Shown in pieces: positions 1-7,632 of a stretch of 8,612 bases of DNA (within the stretch, counting starts at the first letter, position 1; every line of letters starts with the position of its first letter). The notes under the pieces were generated by a model. That model was not told where the DNA came from, searched no databases, and saw nothing but the letters and a program-made list of their open reading frames with translations. The DNA comes from CAZEYI01 sp964422855 (GTDB taxonomy: Bacteria > Patescibacteriota > Gracilibacteria > Absconditabacterales > Absconditicoccaceae): assembly GCA_964422855.1 (NCBI GenBank), contig CAYRCS010000036.1, positions 1-8,612 of the forward strand, written 5' to 3'. The position numbers were made by a program, and so were the translations under genes.

Positions 1-566
1 GTATAAATTACAATATTTTTGTCTTTGTTTGCTGATACAAATTCATCGAGTGCTTTTTGGCTTCGGACGCCTGCGGGAAATTGTATATAGGCATGAGCTC
101 CTAGTTTCAATTTTGTTCTTATGTCTTCTAGATTTTGTGGTGCATTTGGTGAGTATTGATATGTAAATATTGCATACATATCTCACAATCCTGATGGAAA
201 ATTTTTCATATCACTTATATCATGTCTCATAACAAATCTTCATAATGGGACGCTTTCTTTGGTATTTTTTTGTTTGTATCAATCAACTCTCTGTACGCGC
301 ATTCCGTATTTTTTTTGTATATCATCAGCCAATATACCTTCTCCAGCTCAAAATTCTCGTATACTTTTTTCTTTTTTCTCGGCTACATAGTCTATAAATC
401 ATGCTAATGTAGGTAGATATTTCTCTACCCATTCTAGGTTTCTATTACGTGTCATTGGCGTTGTCAAAATTTTTTGTATTTCACTACTGCTGTTTGTTGC
501 TCCTATAGGAAAAGTGTCTTGAGTGTTTTCAGAATTGTTATTATGTAGATTATTTGATATTTCCAT
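1..566 (-). CDS. Class I SAM-dependent methyltransferase, C-terminus beyond window (UGA=Gly)
   Basis: The frame opens at an ATG (566) and runs off the left edge, so about 188 codons are visible. It stays open only if five TGA codons (183, 240, 279, 348, 399) are read as Gly. Residues 68-77 read KSIREFGAGEG-like, which matches motif I (E/D-x-G-x-G-x-G) of Rossmann-fold methyltransferases, and a TGA encodes its first glycine (residue 73). A VDGYKQ stretch near residue 94 fits the acidic end of strand beta-2, which binds the SAM ribose. An IFTYQYSPN segment near residue 132, followed by a helix and LKLGAHAYIQFP, fits the strand-4/post-motif region. The substrate cannot be told. The gene has its own likely promoter just upstream and is separated from the ligA operon. 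The first 45 or so residues are Asn/Ser/Thr-rich and probably disordered. The methyltransferase fold is inferred from motifs only. Confidence 0.72.
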
Positions 567-567
567 G

Positions 568-586
568 ATATAGATTTATACTATAT
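568..586 (-). repeat. 6-bp inverted repeat in the leader of the methyltransferase gene
   Basis: ATATAG (568-573) and CTATAT (581-586) form a perfect inverted repeat around a 7-nt spacer. It lies between the predicted transcription start (about 590) and the ATG at 566. It could be an operator half-site pair or a weak leader hairpin. The sequence is so AT-rich that chance is a real possibility. Confidence 0.25.
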
Positions 587-596
587 GAGTACTATT

Positions 597-625
597 ATTA
601 TATCGATGTACTTACTGTATTGCAA
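597..625 (-). promoter_or_regulatory. Sigma70-type promoter for the methyltransferase gene
   Basis: On the minus strand a -35-like TTGCAA (620-625, four of six consensus bases) is followed after exactly 17 nt by a perfect -10 hexamer TATAAT (597-602). This predicts transcription starting near 590 and a leader of about 24 nt before the ATG at 566. It sits directly below the ligA stop codon, the only gap of this size between genes in the window. That supports independent transcription of the methyltransferase gene. The prediction is by consensus only. Confidence 0.55.
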
Positions 626-628
626 ATT

Positions 629-2932
629 TTAGAAAAGACTCTCCATCATAGGTTTGTGTGCTTGAGTATTGGTTTTTATCGTTGATAGAAACGGGAAATT
701 TGTGCTTATTGTAGGTCGTCACGAGAGGATCTGAGTCTTCAACTCCTCTGCTTTGGCTACTTTGGAGCCTCATTTCTCGCCTACTAAGAGGTATTGGGTC
801 TTGGATATGGGACTTGGATCAAAAATCATACCTTGTGCTTCACAGGCTGCTATAATCGTATCTCTACTGGCATCAAAGGAGCCCGTGATGCAGAAATGAA
901 TGCCAGAGAATGGTGTACTGGTGGTTTGGCTAGCTGGAGATATGTTTACTCAATCATCGACCAGGTTTTGGAGTATCTGGATGTTGGTGGTGTCGTGGAA
1001 AAATGCTTGAAGAGCTAGGATCATCTTGTCGCCGATTCCATAGATCTGTGTGAGGAATTCTTGGTTGGTGAGATAGGAAGTGAGAGTTTCTATAGTGAAA
1101 CTGGATTCCGGCGTAGGGGCCGGAATGACAGAGGCCATGGATTCTTGGATCATCATAGCGGTTTTTTTGCCGATATGGGGGATGCCAAGTCCGTGGAGCA
1201 ATCTTCGAAGTGGTTGTTTCTTGGATTGTTCGAGTTGGTAGGAGATTTCATTGATCTTTTTGTCTGCAAATCACGGCAAAGTACGGAGTAATAGTTGTTT
1301 TTCAGGTTTGGTAAATTGATAGAGTTGGTCTACTGTAGTAACTAAGCCTTGTTGTACAAGAATCGTGGCAATGCTTTCGCCGATCCCTTCGATGTCCATA
1401 CATTGCTTGCTGACAAAGTGCTCTATTTTTTCTTGGAGTTGTGCGGGACAGGCGTTATTGATACAGTATGTATGCATATCAATAATGTTGGTCTCATGTC
1501 CGCATGATGGGCAGTGTTTTGGTGGAGTTATGATCTGTGTATTTTCTCTTCTATCTTTGATGACTCCTGTGATGTATGGGATGACTTCTCCACTTCTCTG
1601 TATCCAGACGTAGTCATGGAGTTGGATATCTTTGGAGGTGATGAAGTCGATGTTGTGTAGACTTACTCTGCTGATAGTGACTCCCGATAATTGCACTGGT
1701 TCGAGATTAGCAACTGGAGTAATGATGCCACTACGTCCTACTTGTCGTTCGATACTACGGATCTGTGTGCTCATCTGCTGTGCAGGGAACTTGTATGCCA
1801 TAGCTCGGCGTGGATGGTGTTGTGTGGTTCCGAGTATGTGGCGATTTGAGAGTTCATTTATTTTGATCACTAGCCCATCAAAGTCATTGTCCTGTGTATC
1901 AAAAAATTGTTGTGTTTTGGGATCTAGGCAGGTATCTATTATATCTTGTATTGATCCATATTTTTTGTGTCGATCGAAAATTGGGAGTCAAAGGTTTTTG
2001 AGATTTTGTAATATATCTTCATGGGTAGTATATTTAAATTCTTCATGTCATACGAGATCGTAGATATAACATATGAGTCCTCTCTTAGCAACTTCGTTAC
2101 TATCAAGTAATTTGATACTACCTGCTGCTGCGTTTCTGGTATTTGCAAAAGGCATTTCTCCGTTTTTTTCTCTCTGGGTATTTATCTCTTTTCGTACAGA
2201 TTTTGGCATCATAATCTCACCTCTGAGGTGGAGTTCATCTTGGGTAGCAATTTTTTTAGGAAGACTGTTAATAGTTTTTACATTGGTCGTAATATCATCT
2301 CCTGTGATACCATCGCCACGCGTGATGGCTTGGTGCAGGTATCCATCTTTGTAGATTACTTCTACGCTGATACCGTCAAATTTTGGTTCGATGATGTAGG
2401 AGTATTGTTGTTTGAATAAATCTTCAACTACTATTGGATCTGTTTCTATTCTTTTTGGCTCTATGTCTTCAAGTAAATCTGTTACTGTATTTATAGCCTT
2501 TATTGTTTCTGGTTCTGTATCTTCTAATAAAGATTCAACCTTAAAATTTTTATTTAGATTTTTACGAATGAATTCATCTCGATCTGCTAGATCTTGAGCA
2601 TTATAACTATTTTCTAGAGAGAGCTGTGGTGTGGTATGTTTGGCTTGTGTAAATCATTCGCTGATCTGGCCGATGAGTTGTTGTGTGGGACTATTGGATG
2701 ATATGAGATGTGGAAAATACTCCTCTATTTTTTTGATGTATGTGAAGAGATCATCATATTCTTTGTCGGATAGGATAGGGTTGTTTTCTATATAGTACAA
2801 ATGATTATGATCTGTGAGACAATCGATGAGTTGCTGGTATATATCTTTGATATCGTTTTCGTTGATAGCGGAAAAATCTGTGTGTGTGGTGATGTATTTT
2901 TGTAGCTCTTGGGTGGTGGATTGTAGAGACAT
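629..2932 (-). CDS. ligA: NAD+-dependent DNA ligase LigA with two insertions and an atypical C-terminal tail
   Basis: LigA seals nicks in DNA during replication and repair using NAD+. The frame is 767 codons with seven TGA=Gly codons (2654, 2048, 1988, 1271, 950, 770, 719), against about 670 residues for typical LigA. The domain order is complete. An Ia-like NAD-binding region (residues about 25-92, YY...P.LSD.EYD) is followed by the adenylation domain with catalytic K184 in EPKFDG, TRGDG and DGLVIK. Then come the OB fold, a Cys4 zinc finger (CPSC...C....C near 473-498), helix-hairpin-helix repeats (about 505-650) and a BRCT domain from about 675. TGA encodes conserved glycines in LPGF and GEKGGSK. 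One insertion (about 134-174) is acidic and repetitive, and a second (about 601-611) is a palindromic repeat. After ILS near residue 737 the TGA at 719 leads into about 30 residues unlike LigA, while the +1 frame reads RDDLQ then TAA at 706. The true end may therefore be 706 if a frameshift exists. The ATG at 2932 lies 2 nt below the ddl stop. Confidence 0.93.
1101..1131. repeat. REP-like palindromic element inside ligA
   Basis: The plus strand reads CTG-G-ATTCCGGC, a 6-nt loop GTAGGG, then GCCGGAAT-GACAG. The arms ATTCCGGC (1105-1112) and GCCGGAAT (1119-1126) are perfect 8-bp inverted repeats, and the outer ends CTG/CAG also pair. The layout resembles the dispersed CTGGATTCC-n-GGAATGACAG palindromes of many bacterial genomes, for example the neisserial dRS3 core ATTCCC-N8-GGGAAT. 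It is GC-rich compared with its surroundings. Within ligA it encodes residues 601-611 (SVIPAPTPESS) in a loop between helix-hairpin-helix motifs, where LigA of other bacteria is about 14 residues shorter. Only one copy was noticed in this window, so dispersed-repeat status rests on the motif's form. Confidence 0.6.
2426..2533 (-). repeat. Imperfect 54-bp tandem duplication inside ligA
   Basis: Two adjacent 18-codon units start at 2533 and 2479 on the minus strand. They begin SLLEDTEPETI and DLLEDIEPKRI, and a degenerate third echo (VVEDLF) follows near 2420. The units are acidic and poor in glycine and aromatic residues. They sit between the LSLEN motif and the EPKFDG active-site motif of LigA, where other LigA proteins have only a short connection. 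The stretch is more AT-rich than flanking ligA sequence. This is probably a slippage-expanded surface loop. Confidence 0.5.
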
Positions 2933-2934
2933 GG

Positions 2935-4080
2935 TTATTTAGCGAAGCTGATAGTATGTTGGAGTATAGTATTGGCAAATTCGGTGGTATTTTGTCTTTT
3001 TTGATGGAGCAAGAATGCCTGATCTATGAGATTTTGTATAAATTGTACTGTCGTCATACCTGACTTTTCTCGGAGATGCATCTGCATATTACCTGGGACT
3101 GCATTTACTTCACAGACAAATAATTCTCCTGTTTCGGGGTTGTGTAAGAAATCAATTCTCGGTGCACCAGTGAGTTGGAGCTTGCTGTAAATATCTTTGG
3201 CGTGTTGTTGTATCTTGTCTTGGATGCTTTGATCGACGTCGGCTGGTATCTTAACTTTATGTTCCAATCATTGCATCGTACCTCCGTCGGTACTAATATA
3301 TTTTTCTTCGAATGATAGATATTCGCTGTGTGCTACTGGTTGTTCGACGAGTGTCGTTCTGACTCATTCTGGGAATCTAGATACTGCGCAATTGAGCTCG
3401 ATAAGTGGTTGGACTCCATTTTCGATGATGATAGATGGAGAATAATAGAAAGCTACTTCTACAGCATGCGCTAGGTATTCAACTTTAGTAACTCTGGAAA
3501 CCCCGATAGATGATCCTGCGTTGTAAGGTTTTACAAATACGGGAAATTTATGCTTGGTTTCTACTGTTTTGGTAATATCTGCTATAGTATCATCTTTGGT
3601 GAAATTGCTTGCTGGAACGACTGGTACTTGGATGGATTGGAGGAGATATTTTGTCATAATTTTATCTATCGTTCGCGATGCGGTGAGGATATTTGGTCCG
3701 ACGTATGGGATATTATATACCTCACATAATCACTGTATTGTTCCGTCTTCCCCATTGAGTCCGTGAATGAGTGGGAATATGCAATCTAAGGTAATAGATT
3801 TGCTACTAGAAAATATACCAGATGATTTGCTCGTGAGTGTGAGCTTGTGATTTTCACTGCCTGCTATATATACTTCTGTGCCATTGTCTTTGTATGGAAA
3901 TTGTTTGATGTCAGTAAATTTTTCGCTGTAGATCCACTGCCCTGTCTTGGTGATGTAAATAGGGTATACTTCGATGTTGGGCATATCGCTTAGTACTTTC
4001 ATCACACCAAAGGCTGTAACGATAGATACATCGTGTTCTGTACTTCTCGAACCAAATATCACTCATACGTTTGTTTTCAT
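2935..4080 (-). CDS. ddl: D-alanine--D-alanine ligase
   Basis: Ddl is an ATP-grasp enzyme that joins two D-alanines in the cytoplasm, giving the dipeptide that MurF (the gene just upstream) uses. The frame has 381 residues with four TGA=Gly codons (4063, 3730, 3364, 3268), and runs from ATG 4080 to TAA 2937-2935. The start gives MKTNVGVIFGSRSTEHDVS, the usual Ddl N-terminus (V.FGG.S.EHEVS). HGLNGEDGTIQG near 104-117 is the conserved dipeptide-ligase motif, its last Gly being a TGA. IPYVGPNILTASRTIDK follows, then the ATP-grasp KPYNAGSSIGVSRV and the metal-binding RIDF...CEVNAVPG. The canonical E-x-N-T-x-PG is altered to E-V-N-A-V-PG followed by NMQMH, a form expected of Patescibacterial homologues. 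It starts 17 nt after the murF stop and ends 2 nt before ligA. No clear Shine-Dalgarno site is present, so translational coupling is likely. A D-Ala-D-Lac ligase cannot be excluded. Confidence 0.92.
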
Positions 4081-4096
4081 CCTTAGATCGTTGTTA

Positions 4097-5479
4097 TTAA
4101 AATCACTGCGGGATATCGTTTTGGAATATGATGGCGCTGTGGTGGCTAGTATATTTCTTTAGTTGTGTATGAGCTTCGTCTCTGTTTGCAAACATAATGA
4201 TTTTATCTTGGTTTTCACCTAGTTCTATAAGTTTGCAATATATGAGTTGGGTATTAGTATTTTCTATGAGAAGAATCAGATCAAATGTGTCGTGTATGAG
4301 ATGAGCCATCTCGGTATGTATGGTATCTGCAAAAGATCCTAATTCCATCAATCATGGAGTGATGTATATTTTTTTGCCGTCAAAGTTGCTATCTTTTATA
4401 AGTTGTATAGTGACTCTGACTCATTGAATATTGCCGTTGTAGCTATCGTCGATGACGTAGATATCACTGACTGGATTGTACATAAGCTGGAGTCTGTGTT
4501 CTATGTATGGGATATTTTTGATAGGTGTGATGAGTGTTGCAATATCTAGTTTAAGGTATTTCGCTATATGTAGAGCCATCATAATAAATATCGAGGAATG
4601 TTTGCCCAGTAAGCGAGTTTGGATGTTGTGACCTTCGTAGTTCCATTGTATTCATGCGAAGTTTTGTTGTGTTTGTATGTCTGTGGCTGAGGTGATGTAT
4701 TCGACGTTGGTATGATTATCTGATAGATATTTATTCTTTAATTTTTGTAAGTTAGGATCATCTGCATTGATTAATACATGCTGCACTGATGGATGTCCTC
4801 GGAATTCAAAGAGAACTTTTTCTATATGATCTATATCTCCCATTCTCTCTGCGTGTTGGAGCGTGAGTCAAGCTACTACGATAGTTTGTGGATCGAGGAG
4901 ATTGCATAGATTTTTGATATCTCAGGCATAGTGCTCTCCCATTTCTACGATCATTACTTGGTGATGAGGTTGTACTTCCTGGAGTATAAAATTAGCTACT
5001 CCGAGTAGAGTATTAGTATTGCCTGAAGTCGTGATAGTAGGGACAATATTTTTATATGTATGATAGAGAACGTGCTTGGTAGATGTCTTACCGTAGCTTC
5101 ATACTATACCTATGATTTGGATATGTTTGAGTGTTTGTAGTTTTGTTTTAGCTTTACGTATTATTTTTTGTTTGAGGATGTATTCAAGGGGTAGGATCAT
5201 TACTTGTGCTAGGACAAGATAGAGTGGATATGCCGTTATAATTACTAATGTTATAATAATGTGCAGGTAGCTTTCTATTGGTGTCAGCCATGTGGCGGTT
5301 ATGGATAGTATCTGTCCTATAATGGATAATGTAATGAGTAGTTTTACTTTGGTAGTGTAATCTACGTGACCTAATTGTTTGCTTCGAAGAGTGAGATATT
5401 TTTTTGCGATATATGACAAAAATCTCTGCATGTTATAGAAGTCTTTTTGAAAAACGTAGAGACTATTTTGTCGTATCAT
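4097..5479 (-). CDS. murF: MurF-type Mur ligase (UDP-MurNAc-tripeptide--D-Ala-D-Ala ligase) with N-terminal membrane helices
   Basis: MurF adds D-Ala-D-Ala to the UDP-MurNAc tripeptide, completing the cytoplasmic peptidoglycan precursor. The frame has 460 residues with seven TGA=Gly codons (5099, 4922, 4868, 4652, 4421, 4352, 4103) and ends in TAA. The P-loop GSYGKTSTK occupies residues 127-135, its first Gly being a TGA. A VEMGE segment supplies the likely Mg-binding Glu179. VVAGLTLQHAERMG, LLGKHS, HRL, DDSYNGN and TPGLMELG follow in Mur-ligase order. The usual MurF N-terminal substrate domain is missing. In its place are 126 residues with a basic/aromatic stretch and two hydrophobic segments (about 45-65 and 71-95), so the protein is probably membrane-anchored. 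The ATG at 5479 overlaps the hydrolase stop by 17 nt, and in-frame TAA TAA lies just upstream. Met17 (5431) is a possible alternative start. The neighbouring ddl supports MurF over MurE or other Mur ligases. Confidence 0.88.
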
Positions 5480-6242
5480 TGAGGAATGATGTTATTAAAT
5501 TGCCTGTTCGTTCTGGATGCTCATGGAAGACGAAATGCGTAGCTCATTCTTTGATCTGGAGTTGGCTATTTTTTATTTCTTGATGGAAGTAATGTGCATC
5601 TGCAATAGGAGTTTCGTCATCTTTGGTTCATCGGATGAGGAGTGTTGGAGCCTCTATTTTATATAATACTTTGGACTGATCATAGTTGACGGCGAGTTTC
5701 ACTATTTCTTTCATCATGCCATGTGCATAGAGATAGTCTCTGGATGCAAAGACGAGTTGTACATATTTTTCCAATGGCGTATCGTAGATGACCTTACTGA
5801 GTCATATTTTATCTGCGATATTTTTGAGGAAGAGGAATATTTTTGCTTTGATAGTAATGGGTGGTCTATATCAACCTGAAGCTATTAGTATGAGTTTGGA
5901 GATATCAATCGTATGCATCTGATATAAGTCGATCACTACTCTGCCTCAGAATGAGTGCGATATGATACTACATTTTTTGATATTTAATTTATCTAACAGT
6001 TTGTTTAGTCATTGCGCATATTCTGGTACTCATCGAGCCGTAGATGGAACGTGTGATTTTCCAAATCATGGAAAATCAGGAATGAGGATATTGTATGATG
6101 CTGTGAGATATTTTTTTAATTCTTGAAATGTCTGTCGTGATTGGCCTCGTCCATGGAGCATCACTATCCATGGCTTCGTATCATCGATCTGCTCTATGTC
6201 ATAATTTCGTAGTAATCCGTCTACGATAATTTGTTTTTGCAT
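5463..6242 (-). CDS. Alpha/beta hydrolase fold protein
   Basis: This is a 259-residue serine hydrolase of unknown substrate, probably cytoplasmic since no signal peptide is seen. Eight TGA=Gly codons are needed (6066, 6030, 6009, 5946, 5871, 5802, 5628, 5544), and the gene ends in TAG. The family features are in order: oxyanion-hole LHGRG (29-33), the strand PDFPGFGKS (about 57-65), nucleophile elbow SHSFGG with Ser97, the acid in RGTKDDETP (Asp208 or Asp209), and His236 in GATHFVFHEHPE. TGA supplies glycines in the elbow, in PDFPG, in RGTKD and in the GATHF turn. The elbow has Ser at the position before His-Ser where Gly is usual. ATG 6242 is preferred because GGAAG lies 8 nt upstream and it begins just after the sugar transferase stop. 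A GTG at 6257 would add five residues and overlap that gene. The 3' end overlaps murF. An esterase, lipase or peptidase role cannot be distinguished. Confidence 0.88.
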
Positions 6243-6246
6243 AGGA

Positions 6247-7629
6247 CTATCTTCCACGGAATAAAACCTTGATTGTCATAATAATAACGTAGAGGTCTAA
6301 GAATATAGATCGGTGTTGGATGTAGTAGAGATCTAGTTTTGCTTCTTGATTGAAACTTAGTTTGTCTCTACCAAATACTTGTGCGTATCAGGTAATCCCT
6401 GGCTTGATGCTTAGGAGTCTTTTTTGTCGATCTTTATACTGAGCAATCTCGTTTGGTAGATGGGGTCTAGGTCAGACTATGGACATACTTCCAATCCACA
6501 CACAGAATAGATTTGGTAATTCATCCAGCGATGTCTTGCGTATAAATCTACCTACTCTGGTAACTCTTGGATCGTTTTCTATCTTTGGCATCATAGTATC
6601 TCTCGTATTTGCTTTTGATCTTATAAGTTTGTTATATATTTTTTGTGCTGCAGCACCTCCGAAATTTTCGCCAATTCAGAGATGTGTATACATACTACGA
6701 AATTTGATGAAGGTGAATAATTCACCGTATTTCCCTACTCTCTTCTGTATGTATAACATTGGTCCTGGACTATCAAGTTTGATGATGATTCCGATGATCA
6801 ATAATAATGGAGATAGCAATACTATAGCAAAACTTGCTGTCAGGATGTCAAATACTCTCTTAATAACTACTGATCGATTATCTAGTTTGCTGGCTTTATA
6901 TTCAAGAGCGACTATCTTGCCGAGGGCTTCTGATTGATAGACTATATCTTCGAGGAAATATCATTCTGCTACATGGAAAAATCTACTACTCATCAGTCTG
7001 ATGCTATCCATGATATCTTGTAACAAATCTTTATCAAAGGTTCCTATCGCTATAGTTGTATGATAATCCTCATTATCTTTGTATTTGGATCGTTGTTTGG
7101 GAGTTATAATTTCTGCGTCTTCTGTATTTATATTCATCTGTTGGAGTATCTGCTCAGCATTATCTTGGTCTTCGGCGATGATGAGATACTGTTTGCTATG
7201 ACGATGGATGAGTCGTTGCTCTCGATTGTTTCGTATGAGATCTAGTACTAACATCAATAATCAGGCGCCTACTGCTGCGAATATGATAATAATTCTGGAT
7301 ATTCATCATGTAAATAATGATCCTCGCCCAAAATATGCTATAAACGTAATAACAACCAGCCAATATAACCGTACCTTACCAAAGACTGTAAAATAATTTT
7401 GTACAGGTCTGTATAGGCCATAGAGTCATTTGATAAATCCAAGTCATACAAAAGCTATGGCTGATATAATCGCGTATCGTATAATTTCTTGTACGATGAT
7501 TGGGGGTATCCTGAGTTGGATACCTGGTATAAGATCAGTTTGTAAACGGATGCTGTAGGCAAGGTAAAAAATACCTAGTATAAGTACTATATGTGCGATC
7601 GGTCTGAGTAAGCGGGCTATAAGGAGCAT
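6247..7629 (-). CDS. Polyprenyl-phosphate sugar-1-phosphate transferase (polyPGT, WbaP/WcaJ type)
   Basis: This membrane enzyme would move a sugar-1-phosphate from a nucleotide sugar to undecaprenyl phosphate, the first committed step of an exopolysaccharide, capsule or surface glycan. It is 460 residues with nine TGA=Gly codons (7444, 7426, 7306, 7303, 7261, 6961, 6676, 6472, 6388) and a TAG stop. The N-terminal half has about four hydrophobic helices (roughly 5-25, 45-65, 90-108, 113-132), then a soluble Rossmann-like segment (about 145-225). A further helix (about 275-298) precedes the bacterial sugar transferase domain: KLDSPGP, QKRVGKYG, KFRSM, DPRVTRVGRFIRKTSLDELPN with the catalytic Asp369-Glu370 pair, SIVGPRP and KPGITGYAQVFGR. 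TGA encodes the Gly of VGPRP and of PGITG, both near-invariant. Codons 7308-7303 are two TGAs in tandem. The gene starts 3 nt after the phosphoesterase stop. The sugar cannot be told from sequence. Confidence 0.92.
6251..6255 (-). promoter_or_regulatory. Shine-Dalgarno-like GGAAG deciding the hydrolase start
   Basis: GGAAG on the minus strand ends 8 nt before ATG 6242. It lies inside the last codons of the sugar transferase gene, so the two genes are likely translated in a coupled way. It favours ATG 6242 over the GTG at 6257. It is one of few recognisable ribosome-binding sites here, as the starts of murF, ddl, ligA and the sugar transferase show none. Confidence 0.4.
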
Positions 7630-7632
7630 GGG

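Noticed and set aside
612..773. 53-codon minus-strand ORF overlapping the end of ligA
   Set aside because: It has no ribosome-binding site or recognisable homology, and most of it overlaps ligA. It is kept only as part of the question about the ligA 3' end.
794..1018. Plus-strand open frame of 74 codons
   Set aside because: It is antisense to the LigA BRCT region, has no recognisable domain, and exists because the opposite strand is coding.
1101..1131. The palindrome as a transcription terminator
   Set aside because: It lies inside a conserved coding region and no T-run follows on either strand.
1632..2063. Plus-strand open frame of 143 codons
   Set aside because: It lies antisense to the conserved LigA adenylation and OB domains, and its Cys/Ser/Leu-rich product looks like a complement-strand artefact.
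6240..6257. GTG at 6257 as the hydrolase start
   Set aside because: It would overlap the sugar transferase and lacks a ribosome-binding site, whereas ATG 6242 has GGAAG at 8 nt spacing.
6479..6937. Plus-strand open frame of 152 codons
   Set aside because: It is fully antisense to the sugar transferase catalytic domain, where motif conservation proves the minus strand is coding.
629..7629. The broken frames could be a cluster of pseudogenes
   Set aside because: All interruptions are TGA, never TAA or TAG, and they sit at conserved glycines. Motifs on both sides stay in the same frame, so recoding explains them better than decay.
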